The notes beneath the pieces are model-generated. The model was not told the origin of the DNA. It saw nothing but the letters and a program-made list of their open reading frames with translations, and did not search any database. Both the position numbers and the translations under genes were made by a program. Below are positions 28,087 to 38,164 of a DNA stretch of 42,557 nucleotides, in pieces. Position 1 is the stretch's first letter. Each line of letters opens with the position of its first letter. The stretch is from Ghiorsea sp. (lineage in GTDB: Bacteria; Pseudomonadota; Zetaproteobacteria; Mariprofundales; Mariprofundaceae): NCBI GenBank assembly GCA_027059605.1, contig JALSZC010000128.1, positions 1 to 42,557 on the forward strand. The letters are read 5' to 3'.

Positions 28087-29880
28087 ATGACTGTTCGCAC
28101 ATATTGTGGCGATTTCCGCAAGTCTCATTTGGGACAACAAGTTAAACTTTCAGGTTGGGTTGAAACCAATCGTGACCACGGTGGTGTGATTTTTTTAGAT
28201 GTGCGTGACCGTTCAGGTTTGGTGCAAGTGGTGGCTCACCCTGATACACCAGAAATGCACAAGCTTGCACATTCCATGCGCCAACAAAATGTGATTGAAG
28301 TCTATGGTGAAGTGATTGCTCGCGATGATGAGGCTATCAACCCTAAGCTGCCCACGGGTGAAGTTGAGGTTAAGATTTCAGAGTTGATTGTGCTTAACCG
28401 CGCTGAAACACCACCATTTGCTATTGATGATGATTGCAATGCAGGCGAGCAACATCGTTTGGAATACCGCTATTTGGATTTGCGTCGCCCGACAATGCAG
28501 CGCAACCTTATTTTACGTCATAAAGTGACGCATGCAGCACGTAATTATTTAGACTCTCAAGATTTCTTGGATGTGGAAACACCAATCTTGAACAAATCTA
28601 CACCCGAAGGTGCGCGTGATTATCTTGTGCCATCGCGTGTTTACCCTGGTTCATTTTATGCGCTTCCGCAAAGCCCACAGTTGTTTAAGCAATTATTGAT
28701 GGTGGCGGGCATGGATAGGTATTATCAGGTGGCACGTTGCTTCCGTGATGAAGATTTAAGGGCAGATCGCCAGCCTGAATTTACCCAAATTGATTTGGAA
28801 ATGTCTTTTGTGAATCAAGATGATGTGATGGAAAAAGCCGAAGGTTTGATTTGCGCTATGTTTGAAGCAGGTATGGGTGAGACATTGCAAGCACCATTCC
28901 CACGCATGACTTATGAGGATGCCATGGATAAATATGGTTTAGACCGCCCAGATGTGCGTTTTGGTTTGGAGCATATTGATGTCACAGACTTGATGAAATC
29001 TGTTGATTTTAAAGTGTTCTCTGGTCCTGCCAATAATGGTGGTTTGGTAAAAGTGATTCGTGTGCCAGGTGGCAATGATAAATTAAGCCGTAAGAAAATT
29101 GATAACTACACCAAGTTTGTCTCCATTTATGGGGCACGTGGTTTGGCGTACATCAAAGTGAATGATAAAGATGATATTCCGAATGGATTACAATCACCGA
29201 TTGTGAAGAATTTGTCGGAAGATGTACTCAAAGCATTGCTGGAGAGAACTGAAGCTGAAAATGGCGACTTGTTATTCTTTGGTGCTGATACCAAAGAAGT
29301 GGTAAACAATGCGCTGGGTTATTTGCGTGTGGAATTGGGTAAAGACCTTGGTTTATTTGATGAAAAAACCAATCAATTTGTTTGGGTTGTGGATTTCCCT
29401 ATGTTTGAATGGGACAGCGAAAATAAACGTTTGCAAGCACTTCACCATCCCTTTACAGCACCTTATGATGAAGATTTGGACAAATTAGAGAGTTCACCGC
29501 TAGACATGCGTTCACAAGCTTATGATTTGGTTTGGAATGGCACGGAAATCGGCGGTGGTTCGATTCGTATTCATAAAACAGACGTGCAAGCGCGAGTGCT
29601 TAAAGCATTGGGTATCTCTGATGAAGAAGCGAATGATAAATTTGGCTTCTTACTCAAAGCTTTGGAATATGGTGCTCCACCGCACGGTGGACTGGCATTT
29701 GGTTTAGACCGTGTGTTGTCACTGATGGTGGGTGCAGAATCGATTCGTGATGTGATTGCCTTCCCGAAAACACAAAAAGCAGCCGACCCCATGGCTGAAT
29801 CACCATCACAAGTGGCTGATATGCAGTGGAAAGAGTTGGGTTTACGTAAACGTCGTACCCAAATTGATACGGAATCATAA
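28087..29880 (+). CDS. aspS: Aspartyl-tRNA synthetase
   Basis: MTVRTYCGDFRKSHLGQQVKLSGWVETNRDHGGVIFLDVRDRSGLVQVV; QSPQLFKQLLMVAGMDRYYQVARCFRDEDLRADRQPEFTQIDLEMSF; AFGLDRVLSLMVG. Start moved from 28012 by homology to the known N-terminus. Confidence 0.97.
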   Translation: MTVRTYCGDFRKSHLGQQVKLSGWVETNRDHGGVIFLDVRDRSGLVQVVAHPDTPEMHKLAHSMRQQNVIEVYGEVIARDDEAINPKLPTGEVEVKISELIVLNRAETPPFAIDDDCNAGEQHRLEYRYLDLRRPTMQRNLILRHKVTHAARNYLDSQDFLDVETPILNKSTPEGARDYLVPSRVYPGSFYALPQSPQLFKQLLMVAGMDRYYQVARCFRDEDLRADRQPEFTQIDLEMSFVNQDDVMEKAEGLICAMFEAGMGETLQAPFPRMTYEDAMDKYGLDRPDVRFGLEHIDVTDLMKSVDFKVFSGPANNGGLVKVIRVPGGNDKLSRKKIDNYTKFVSIYGARGLAYIKVNDKDDIPNGLQSPIVKNLSEDVLKALLERTEAENGDLLFFGADTKEVVNNALGYLRVELGKDLGLFDEKTNQFVWVVDFPMFEWDSENKRLQALHHPFTAPYDEDLDKLESSPLDMRSQAYDLVWNGTEIGGGSIRIHKTDVQARVLKALGISDEEANDKFGFLLKALEYGAPPHGGLAFGLDRVLSLMVGAESIRDVIAFPKTQKAADPMAESPSQVADMQWKELGLRKRRTQIDTES

Positions 29881-29891
29881 AGGATAACGTA

Positions 29892-30212
29892 TTGACAGCG
29901 CAGCATAAACATAGAACTCTAGGGCTTATGATACGTGGTCTGATGATTTCTTGTTTTCTATTGGTGTTGGCATCTTGTGCCAGTAAACCACCCGTACAAG
30001 CTATGGCAGAAGCACGAGCGGCTGTGCAGTCGGTTCGTGTGTTGTATGAGGATGAAAAAGCGCAGCAGCATAAGTCTTATCAGCATTATCAAAGTGCAGA
30101 GCAGTCTTTGCTTGAAGCAACACAAGCTTTGGATGAGAAGCGTTATGATTTAGCTAAACGAAAGGCAAGAGAAGCCAAACGTCAGGCACGGTTGGCTGCA
30201 AAACTAAAGTGA
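29892..30212 (+). CDS. Small lipoprotein-like protein (DUF4398-like)
   Basis: Lipobox-like LVLASC; helical Ala/Gln/Lys-rich MAEARAAVQSV..., LLEATQALDEKRYDLAKRKAREAKRQARLAAK. Confidence 0.65.
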   Translation: MTAQHKHRTLGLMIRGLMISCFLLVLASCASKPPVQAMAEARAAVQSVRVLYEDEKAQQHKSYQHYQSAEQSLLEATQALDEKRYDLAKRKAREAKRQARLAAKLK

Positions 30213-30251
30213 ACCTTGTTTTGATACTGTGTTGTAAAGGGGCAAAACATC

Positions 30252-31121
30252 ATGAATGAACATACACAGGCTGAGGAAGATACAGACGTGAATGAACAAG
30301 ATGTTTTGCAAAATACAGATTACCCTGAAGTTTACTTTTTTCAACATGAAGACAGCCATGCTGGCGAAGCTGTGCGAGAAATGTTTGATGCTGTGGTGCG
30401 TCATACATATGCCAATCAACGTCATATCAACTGGTTGGTTTGTACCCCTGATACCACTACAGATTCAGAAGTATTAGGTTTTGATGTTGAACAAGCGCAG
30501 GGTCATACAGGTTCTGTGATGTGTTCAGGTATTGTGTTATTTCAACACTTGGGCTGGGGTGAAGCTGCGCAAACATTACATGAAGCGATGTTTTCTGTGT
30601 TCACAGAGCAGCCACCTGAAGATATTGTGGTGCGGGGTATGGATGGGCAAGTATCTTCAATCGAATATTACGCGGCTGTGATTAATACCCTAGTCAATGA
30701 TGATAAGGCAGAGTCTTATCATGATGAGTTTTCGGATACTTTGCATGATGTTTTTGATGCCAGCGCAGAAAAAACCTCTGAATTTGCGCATGTTGCTATG
30801 GAAAAAGCGCGTGAGCAGGGCGAAAAGATTAAAACCTTGGTTGGCGATGATTTTTCAAGGGTTGCTAAGGAAAAACTCAATCCTTCACGGTTGGGTGCGG
30901 GCGCATTGGCATCTATGGCTAAGCTGATGCATGTCACTGGCGTTGCATTGTCCAAGTTTGCCGATAAAGCTGATCATGCGTTGACGTGTAAATCAGGTGA
31001 GATTACCAGTGCAGGGCGTTTGGAATGCAAAGCTTGTGGTTATGAAATGCATTTTAAAAAAACAGGGCGTATCCCGCCATGCCCGAAATGTCATAAAACA
31101 GAATTTAAGAAAGGTTATTAA
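30252..31121 (+). CDS. Zinc-ribbon-containing protein (DUF1451-like C-terminus)
   Basis: GEITSAGRLECKACGYEMHFKKTGRIPPCPKCHKTEFKKGY. Confidence 0.65.
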   Translation: MNEHTQAEEDTDVNEQDVLQNTDYPEVYFFQHEDSHAGEAVREMFDAVVRHTYANQRHINWLVCTPDTTTDSEVLGFDVEQAQGHTGSVMCSGIVLFQHLGWGEAAQTLHEAMFSVFTEQPPEDIVVRGMDGQVSSIEYYAAVINTLVNDDKAESYHDEFSDTLHDVFDASAEKTSEFAHVAMEKAREQGEKIKTLVGDDFSRVAKEKLNPSRLGAGALASMAKLMHVTGVALSKFADKADHALTCKSGEITSAGRLECKACGYEMHFKKTGRIPPCPKCHKTEFKKGY

Positions 31122-31166
31122 GATGAAGTGCATGTTCAAGCAAGTGCATGATAGGGCTATAAACGA

Positions 31167-32309
31167 ATGCGTGTAGAACAAGATAAAATATCGTGTGCTT
31201 TGAATTTAGCCATCAAATTAATGAAGCGAGAATCACCCACGCCTGAAGATGCGGGTTGCCAAGATTATATTGGTAAGACCTTGGCACCGTTAGGCTTTGT
31301 GCGCACAGAAGTAAATAGCAATGGTATTACCAACTCTATTTATACCCGTGAAGGTGAGCTTTCAGGTGTGTTGGCATTTGCTGGGCATACTGATGTAGTG
31401 CCTACAGGTCCTGTAGAGGCATGGGATTTCCCACCATTTGATGCTGTGGTGAAAGATGGCATATTGCATGGTCGTGGTGCGCAAGATATGAAAGGTGGTA
31501 TTGCTTGTTGGATGGCGGCGGTAATGCAGTTGTGTGCAACATTTGAGCCTTTACCAACGATTCAGTTGCTGATTACCTCAGATGAAGAGGGTGATTCAGT
31601 TGATGGCACTGTTCGTATTGTGGAATACTTGCAAGCGCAAGATAAATTGCCCGATGCGGTGATTGTGGGTGAACCATCGAGTGATAAACAAGTGGGTGAT
31701 ACGATTCGCCGTGGTCGTCGTGGTGTGGTACAAGTTGCCATGACATTTAATGGCAAACAAGGACATTCGGCATACCCTGATGATGCGGATAATGCGATTC
31801 ATCAAGCGGTGCAACCGCTAGCTAAGATTGCCGCCATTGATTGGGGTGAAGCTGTGGATGGTTTTCCTGCAACCACATGTCAAATTACCAATTTGAATGC
31901 GGGTACTGGGGCAAGCAATGTGATTCCAGGTAGTGCAGAAGCATTTTTGGATATTCGCTATAATCCAAGCAATAGCTTTGATGAAATTAAGGCTCGCATC
32001 ACACAAGCTTGCGATGGTGCGGATGTATCGTTTGATTTTAGGCATGAAGCCAATGCATTTTCTACACCAGATGGTAAGTTTTTAGATATGGTATGTGCTG
32101 CGATTGAATCGACTACAGGTATCACAACCAACCGTGATACGGGTGGTGGCACATCGGATGGTCGTTTCTTGGCTGCTGCAGGTGTACCCGTTGCAGAGCT
32201 AGGTCTCACCAATAGCACGATTCACCAAGTCAATGAACAAGTGGCTATCCATGAGCTGGATACACTCACCGAAATTTACACAAAAATTATCACAACATTT
32301 GAGGCATAA
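31167..32309 (+). CDS. dapE: Succinyl-diaminopimelate desuccinylase
   Basis: FAGHTDVVPTGP, GRGAQDMKGGIACWM, SDEEGDSVDGT, GGTSDGRFLAAAGVPVAELGLTNSTIHQVNE. Confidence 0.95.
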   Translation: MRVEQDKISCALNLAIKLMKRESPTPEDAGCQDYIGKTLAPLGFVRTEVNSNGITNSIYTREGELSGVLAFAGHTDVVPTGPVEAWDFPPFDAVVKDGILHGRGAQDMKGGIACWMAAVMQLCATFEPLPTIQLLITSDEEGDSVDGTVRIVEYLQAQDKLPDAVIVGEPSSDKQVGDTIRRGRRGVVQVAMTFNGKQGHSAYPDDADNAIHQAVQPLAKIAAIDWGEAVDGFPATTCQITNLNAGTGASNVIPGSAEAFLDIRYNPSNSFDEIKARITQACDGADVSFDFRHEANAFSTPDGKFLDMVCAAIESTTGITTNRDTGGGTSDGRFLAAAGVPVAELGLTNSTIHQVNEQVAIHELDTLTEIYTKIITTFEA

Positions 32310-32315
32310 TCCAAG

Positions 32316-32711
32316 ATGACAACAACAAGTACATTAACCCAACTGGGCGACAAACCTACGGCTGAAGCAAGTAAAACACTGGAAGTATTTGAAAACCCAA
32401 ACCCAGAGCGTGATTATCATATCAAAATCGATTCGCCTGAATTTACCTGCCTTTGTCCGAAAACGGGGCAACCTGACTTTGCTGAAATTAAGTTGGATTA
32501 TGTGCCTGATGAATTGTGTGTGGAGTTAAAATCACTCAAACTTTATTATTGGAGCTTTAGAGATGAAGGTCATTTTCATGAAAAAGTAACCAATATGATT
32601 GCATCGGATTTGATTGCAGCCATGAATCCGCGTTGGTTGAAAGTGACGGCTATTTTTAATGTGCGTGGTGGTGTGTATACCACGGTTGAAGTCGAGCATA
32701 GCAAAGCTTGA
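32316..32711 (+). CDS. queF: NADPH-dependent 7-cyano-7-deazaguanine reductase
   Basis: [36 protein letters not shown]. Confidence 0.94.
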   Translation: MTTTSTLTQLGDKPTAEASKTLEVFENPNPERDYHIKIDSPEFTCLCPKTGQPDFAEIKLDYVPDELCVELKSLKLYYWSFRDEGHFHEKVTNMIASDLIAAMNPRWLKVTAIFNVRGGVYTTVEVEHSKA

Positions 32712-32718
32712 TGATTGT

Positions 32719-33423
32719 ATGAGAATACCCTTTGTGAAAATGCAGGCACAAGGTAACGATTTCGTTATCTTAAATGGTATTAGGGATACTTTGCCTGAAT
32801 TGACACAAGCATTTATTACAAAGATATGTCATAGACACCTAGGCATTGGTTGTGACCAACTGCTGGTGTTACAACCTCACGATACTGCGGATGCTTTGAT
32901 GCTCATTTATAATGCAGATGGCTCAAAGGCTGCCAATTGTGGTAATGGTTTGCGTTGTGTCGGTGATGTATTGATGAAACAGTTGAAACAAGATGAAGTA
33001 TCTATTGCTTTGTCAGATAGAGTTGTTACAGCAAAACGAACGGATAAAGGTATTGCTGTAGTGATGGGTAATGCTGATATTGAAGACGTGGCAGAAGATT
33101 ATACGGATGTGCTGATTGGCAACCCACATCGTGTTTATTTTAAGCATGCACAAGCTTGCCCCGAGCGTAATGTGGAAATCATCAGTGATTATGATGAAAA
33201 CCATGTGGATATTCGCATTATTGAGCGGGGCACAGGTGAAACATTGGCGTGTGGTTCAGGTGCTTGTGCTACAGCAGTAGCTGTTTGGCAGAAGTTGGGT
33301 CATGTATCACCTTTAGTGATTCAAATGCCAGGTGGCAATGTTCACGTGCATCAGTTTGGCACACAGATATTGCTAACAGGCATGGTAACCTATGTGTTTG
33401 ATGGTCAATATGTTTGTGCTTAA
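32719..33423 (+). CDS. dapF: Diaminopimelate epimerase
   Basis: MRIPFVKMQAQGNDFVILNG, YNADGSKAANCGNGLRCV, GTGETLACGSGACATAVA. Start moved from 32659. Confidence 0.95.
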   Translation: MRIPFVKMQAQGNDFVILNGIRDTLPELTQAFITKICHRHLGIGCDQLLVLQPHDTADALMLIYNADGSKAANCGNGLRCVGDVLMKQLKQDEVSIALSDRVVTAKRTDKGIAVVMGNADIEDVAEDYTDVLIGNPHRVYFKHAQACPERNVEIISDYDENHVDIRIIERGTGETLACGSGACATAVAVWQKLGHVSPLVIQMPGGNVHVHQFGTQILLTGMVTYVFDGQYVCA

Positions 33424-33440
33424 CTTGCAAGTAGTGTGGA

Positions 33441-36116
33441 GTGGGTATGACAGATAAGCAATTGGCTAGGTCTAGAGAATATCAAGCACTGGTTATTGAG
33501 GACTTTAAAAAACGCGTTTATCCGCTGGCTATTGCTTGTTCAATTATTTTCTCGGTGTTTTTTGCAATCAATGTTTTAGGTACGGGAAAACCTATATTTA
33601 TTGTATCTGATGCTGTTGCCACGGTATTGTTTGCTATACTTGCAATTCTTGTCAAACGAAGTGTTGTACCACCTTATGTAGGTTCTATTTTTATTCTTAC
33701 CATTGTATTGTTTTTTTACATTACGATTATTGTTTATGGCGGCTCGTTGCATGGGATGCTGTTCTTTTACTGTACGATTCCATTTTTTGCATCTTATATG
33801 GCTGGTACGCGTATTGGAATAGCTTATGGATTGGTTATGCTAGGTACATTGCTGCTCTTTTGGGTTGTAGGTTATTTTGGATTTCTTGAAATTAGTTATA
33901 ATAATATTGAGGTGATGGTGGTGGCTATACTGCTGACGTTCACAGTGCTTTCAGCTTGGTTTTTTGAGCGTACAAGAGAAGAGGCATTTGCCAACTCTTA
34001 CCAGTCTGGTGTGCGCCATGAAACATTAATGGAAGCTTTGGATGAAGTGTATTACAGAGTGGGTATGGATGGCATTATTCAAGAGATTGGTGAGGCTATC
34101 TATGCTTTAACTGGCTATTCGCCTAGTGATGTAGAAAATCGTCCTATAGAAACATTTTATGCAGATCCAAGCACAAGGGATGCATATATTAAAGCACTTA
34201 AAGAACATGGTAATGTCAAAAACTATCCGATTGAAATATTGGGCAAGTATGGGCAGCGCGTGGCAATATCCATGAGCTCACGTATGTTTTTTGATGATGA
34301 GGGCAAACCAATTTATATTGAAGGTCTGATTCGTGATATGACGCAAGAGCGTGAAATCCAAAAAGAAAGAACTGAGAATTTACAGCATTTAAGTAACTTG
34401 AGTGTTATTGAATCAACATTATCAGAACAAGACTTTGAAGTAGGTTTGCAGCGAGCTGTAGAAGAAATCCAAAAAATATTTGCTGCAAAGCGTGTATTTT
34501 TAAGCCCTTTATGTTTTAACCCTGATGATGAGCAAGGCAGTAGCTATAAAACCATGTTTATTACAGAGTCAGAGCAAGATCCTACTTTTAATTTAAAAGC
34601 TTTGATGTGTGAAAGTGAAATGGTTACATATGCATCATCTGTGCCAGAAAAGCAGTTAAAAACACCCTTTATGATAGATGTGGAGTCTGTTTTTTCACCA
34701 GGGTTGATTCGCAAGTATCATTTATTACCAGGGCTTATGATGTTGCTTAGAGTCAAGTCAGATGCGTTGTGGGTATTGGCAGTTCAGCAAGAGGGTAATG
34801 ACTATACAGCACAGCAGAAGCGATTGTTTGTAGATATTTCACATCGAATTCGGGGTGCTTTGAGTCAACTTATTTTACAAAAAGATTTGCAAGCAACTGT
34901 AGAGCGGGTTGAAATAGCATCTCATGCAAAAAGTGAGTTCTTAGCTACTATGAGTCATGAGTTGCGTACACCACTACATGGGGTGATTGGTCTGTTGGAC
35001 TTGCTTGGTGAAGATGCAGAGCATTTATCGCCTGAGCAGCAGAGAAACTTGATGTTGGCGCAAACATCCTCCCAAGTGTTAAGCTCATTAATTGATGATG
35101 TACTTGATTTGGCAAAAATTGAGTCTGGTAAAGTAGAAATACAAAAGCAGTCGTTTTATTTGCGTGATGCTTTACATGATGCTTTGGTTCCATTTGTAAT
35201 GAAAGCACGAGAAAAAGGCTTGAGTTTAACTTTGGAAATGAAAGATGTTGCGGCGGTGGTAGAAGGTGATGTGGTGCGCCTACGTCAGGTGTTACTCAAC
35301 TTGGTTGGTAATGCTATAAAATTTACCATGCAGGGTTATGTACGCATTGTTGTGACGCAAGATGAAGGTATATTGCAAATTAATATCGAAGATTCAGGCA
35401 TTGGTATTGATAAGATGAAGCAAGATATTGTGTTCCAGCCATTCACGCAGGTTCATGATGTACATATTTTGGGTGATAACTTGCAAGAGAAAGGTACAGG
35501 TTTAGGCACAACAATTTCTCAGCACTTTGTTGAAATGATGGGTGGAACACTGACTTTACAAAGTGAACCCAATATTGGTAGTACCATGAGTATTCGTTTG
35601 CCTCTACAGCAAGTTGGTGAACAAAGGGTTAGTGAAAACCTAGATATGGTTGATTTCTCTAAGCAGGGTGAAGCAGGTTTGCTTGGAAGTGATACCCAAG
35701 CAGTTGAGCCAGAAACTTGGTCGGTACTACTTGCCGAAGATGATCCTGTGGGAAGAAGAATTGCATTAAAACGTTTACAAGGTTCGGGGTTTGATGTTGA
35801 AGAAGTGAGTGATGGGCTGGCAGCTTGGGATAAAATCCAAACGCAAGATTATGATTTGTTGCTCACTGATATTCGTATGCCAAGTTTAGATGGCATGTCA
35901 TTAACCAAGAAAATTCGAGAATATGAGGCTGCTCAAGGCAAAAAAGCGATGTTGATTATTGGTTTATCAGCTTATGCCTTGGAAGAAGTGAAAAATGATG
36001 CCTTGGCTTGTGGTATGGATGCATTTGTTTCAAAACCCGTGGATATGGCTACCCTGATGGCAACATTAGAAGAACATTGTGAAAATGAATCCCTTAAGAA
36101 AGGTTTACATTCCTAA
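33441..36116 (+). CDS. Membrane-bound hybrid sensor histidine kinase (TM region, PAS, HisKA, HATPase, REC)
   Basis: SEFLATMSHELRTPLHGVIGLLDLL, NLVGNAIKFT, DSGIGID, GTGLGTTISQHFVEMMGGTL; C-terminal receiver LLAEDDPVGRR...LLLTDIRMPSLDGM...SKP. Confidence 0.93.
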   Translation: MGMTDKQLARSREYQALVIEDFKKRVYPLAIACSIIFSVFFAINVLGTGKPIFIVSDAVATVLFAILAILVKRSVVPPYVGSIFILTIVLFFYITIIVYGGSLHGMLFFYCTIPFFASYMAGTRIGIAYGLVMLGTLLLFWVVGYFGFLEISYNNIEVMVVAILLTFTVLSAWFFERTREEAFANSYQSGVRHETLMEALDEVYYRVGMDGIIQEIGEAIYALTGYSPSDVENRPIETFYADPSTRDAYIKALKEHGNVKNYPIEILGKYGQRVAISMSSRMFFDDEGKPIYIEGLIRDMTQEREIQKERTENLQHLSNLSVIESTLSEQDFEVGLQRAVEEIQKIFAAKRVFLSPLCFNPDDEQGSSYKTMFITESEQDPTFNLKALMCESEMVTYASSVPEKQLKTPFMIDVESVFSPGLIRKYHLLPGLMMLLRVKSDALWVLAVQQEGNDYTAQQKRLFVDISHRIRGALSQLILQKDLQATVERVEIASHAKSEFLATMSHELRTPLHGVIGLLDLLGEDAEHLSPEQQRNLMLAQTSSQVLSSLIDDVLDLAKIESGKVEIQKQSFYLRDALHDALVPFVMKAREKGLSLTLEMKDVAAVVEGDVVRLRQVLLNLVGNAIKFTMQGYVRIVVTQDEGILQINIEDSGIGIDKMKQDIVFQPFTQVHDVHILGDNLQEKGTGLGTTISQHFVEMMGGTLTLQSEPNIGSTMSIRLPLQQVGEQRVSENLDMVDFSKQGEAGLLGSDTQAVEPETWSVLLAEDDPVGRRIALKRLQGSGFDVEEVSDGLAAWDKIQTQDYDLLLTDIRMPSLDGMSLTKKIREYEAAQGKKAMLIIGLSAYALEEVKNDALACGMDAFVSKPVDMATLMATLEEHCENESLKKGLHS

Positions 36117-36118
36117 GC

Positions 36119-36946
36119 GTGCTTAGCATATACAATCATGATAGGGATATTGTTCAACTGACTTATGTATATCCTGTTGTTTCTCGTCGTGCTGGAGGTG
36201 TATCCTTAGGTATTAATTTGAATCCCAATAATAAGTGCAACTGGCAGTGTATTTACTGCCAAGTTCCAAACTTACAACGTGGTGTTGCAGAAGATGTTGA
36301 TTTAACATTATTAGAAAAGGAGTTGGATTCATTTTTAGTGGAAATACTGCATGGCACATATATGCAACAGCATGTGCCAGAGCAGTGCAGGCAGCTTCAA
36401 GACTTGGCTATTTCTGGTAATGGTGAGCCAACGACCTGCCCAAACTTTTCTGATGTGGTCGCATTGATTGTGCGTTTGATGCAAAAATATCAACTGGATA
36501 TACCTTTACGGCTTATTAGTAATGGTTCTTATATGCATAAAGAGCATATACAACAGGGGTTGGCTTTGATGACCAAACAACAGGGCGAAGTTTGGTTTAA
36601 GGTTGATGCATTGGGTGAAGCGATGAGCAAAGCCATCAATGGTGTATCCTTGTCTGCATCATGGCAAGCCAAGCAATTGCAACAAGCAGCACAAGCTTGC
36701 CCAACATGGATTCAAACTTGTGTGATGCAACAGCAATTGGATGATGATATGTACATGAGCAACTATGTGAGATGGCTCAAAGACATTCTAATACAAGGTG
36801 TGAGTATTGAGGGTGTATTATTGTATGGGTTGGCGAGACCGTCTATGCAAGATGGTGGGGATAAATTAGTCTCTGCGGATAAGGCTGAATTGGTTTTATT
36901 TGCACAAAAAATTGAATCGCTTGGTTTAGCGGTTAAAGTATCTTAA
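36119..36946 (+). CDS. Radical SAM protein, COG0731-like
   Basis: SRRAGGVSLGINLNPNNKCNWQCIYCQVPN (CX3CX2C) and LAISGNGEPTTCPNFSDVVALI; GTG start 2 nt after the kinase stop. Confidence 0.85.
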   Translation: MLSIYNHDRDIVQLTYVYPVVSRRAGGVSLGINLNPNNKCNWQCIYCQVPNLQRGVAEDVDLTLLEKELDSFLVEILHGTYMQQHVPEQCRQLQDLAISGNGEPTTCPNFSDVVALIVRLMQKYQLDIPLRLISNGSYMHKEHIQQGLALMTKQQGEVWFKVDALGEAMSKAINGVSLSASWQAKQLQQAAQACPTWIQTCVMQQQLDDDMYMSNYVRWLKDILIQGVSIEGVLLYGLARPSMQDGGDKLVSADKAELVLFAQKIESLGLAVKVS

Positions 36947-36949
36947 AAA

Positions 36950-37555
36950 TTGAAGAAAGGTAGTGTGATTGAAGTGAAAGATTTAATCCATGAAGCATTG
37001 GTATCGGGTGTTGAATTGCGTAAGAAGTATATTGGGCTTCTGGATGATGATTTATTAAAAGCAGCCGAAATCATGGTGCACTGTTTGCGTAATGGCGGTA
37101 AAATATTGGCTTGTGGCAATGGTGGTTCAGCCTCGGATGCACAGCATTTTGTTGCTGAATTGGTTAACCGCTTTGAGATGAATAGACCAGCATTGGCAGC
37201 CATTGCTATGGTTAATGATGCATCAGTGATAACCAGTATTTCTAATGATTTTGCTTTTGATGCCATTTATGCCAGGCAAACAGAGGCTTTGGGTAGAGAA
37301 GGGGATGTGTTGCTGGGTATTTCAACCAGTGGTGATTCTAAAAATGTATTAAATGCGGTAGAAAAAGCGGCAGAGATTGGTATGCAAGTGATTGCTCTGA
37401 CAGGGCGAGATGGTGGTAAACTAGGCAAACATTCAGGTACAAGTGTACACTTAAATATTAACCACCCTTCAACGGCAAGGGTGCAAGAAATGCACATCAC
37501 TTGTTTACATATTTTATGTACTTTAATTGATGAAACTATGTTTGGAAAAGAATAA
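36950..37555 (+). CDS. gmhA: Phosphoheptose isomerase
   Basis: NGGKILACGNGGSASDAQHFVAELVNRFEMNRPALAAIAM; LLGISTSGDSKNVLNAVEKA. Start codon uncertain. Confidence 0.92.
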   Translation: MKKGSVIEVKDLIHEALVSGVELRKKYIGLLDDDLLKAAEIMVHCLRNGGKILACGNGGSASDAQHFVAELVNRFEMNRPALAAIAMVNDASVITSISNDFAFDAIYARQTEALGREGDVLLGISTSGDSKNVLNAVEKAAEIGMQVIALTGRDGGKLGKHSGTSVHLNINHPSTARVQEMHITCLHILCTLIDETMFGKE

Positions 37556-37564
37556 GAGAAGCTT

Positions 37565-37693
37565 ATGGATGATGATAAGGAAATAGATTACACAAGAATA
37601 TATCATTGGAATCAGAAGAAAAAGAAAAAACCTTGGCTACTTTATACGTTGATTGCCACGATTTGTTTTGCCATTGCTTGGGTAATGAGTTGA
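37565..37693 (+). CDS. 42-aa single-TM micro-protein (not in ORF track)
   Basis: Manual translation [42 protein letters not shown]; stop overlaps the likely TTG start of hldC (TTGA). Confidence 0.6.
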   Translation: MDDDKEIDYTRIYHWNQKKKKKPWLLYTLIATICFAIAWVMS

Positions 37694-38163
37694 ATCAAAA
37701 CTTGTTAAGTTGGGAAAATGCTAAAGTGCTTCGTGACACATGGGCAGAGCAGGGGCAAAAGGTTGTATTTACCAACGGTTGTTTTGACTTGTTGCACCCT
37801 GGGCATCTCCAATATTTAAATGATGCCAAAGCATTGGGCGATAAGCTGATTATAGGTTTAAATGCAGATGCTTCAATTTCAAGGCTTAAAGGTGATAGCC
37901 GCCCGATTAATATGCTTGTGGATAGAGCAGCGATGCTGATGGGTTTAAAGCCTGTTGATGCTGTAGTTGCTTTTGAAGAAGATACCCCACAAAAGCTGAT
38001 TGCTATGTTGTTGCCTGATGTGCTGGTCAAAGGTGGTGATTATGCTGTGGATGATATTGTGGGAGCCAAAGAAGTGCGTGAACATGGCGGGGAAGTGATT
38101 GTTGTACCCTTTTTAGATGGTTATTCATCATCCAAACTGATTGAACGTATTAAGGCTTCATAA
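37690..38163 (+). CDS. hldC: D-glycero-beta-D-manno-heptose 1-phosphate adenylyltransferase (RfaE2 / HldE C-terminal type)
   Basis: [65 protein letters not shown]. Start proposed at TTG 37690. Confidence 0.92.
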   Translation: MNQNLLSWENAKVLRDTWAEQGQKVVFTNGCFDLLHPGHLQYLNDAKALGDKLIIGLNADASISRLKGDSRPINMLVDRAAMLMGLKPVDAVVAFEEDTPQKLIAMLLPDVLVKGGDYAVDDIVGAKEVREHGGEVIVVPFLDGYSSSKLIERIKAS

Positions 38164-38164
38164 T

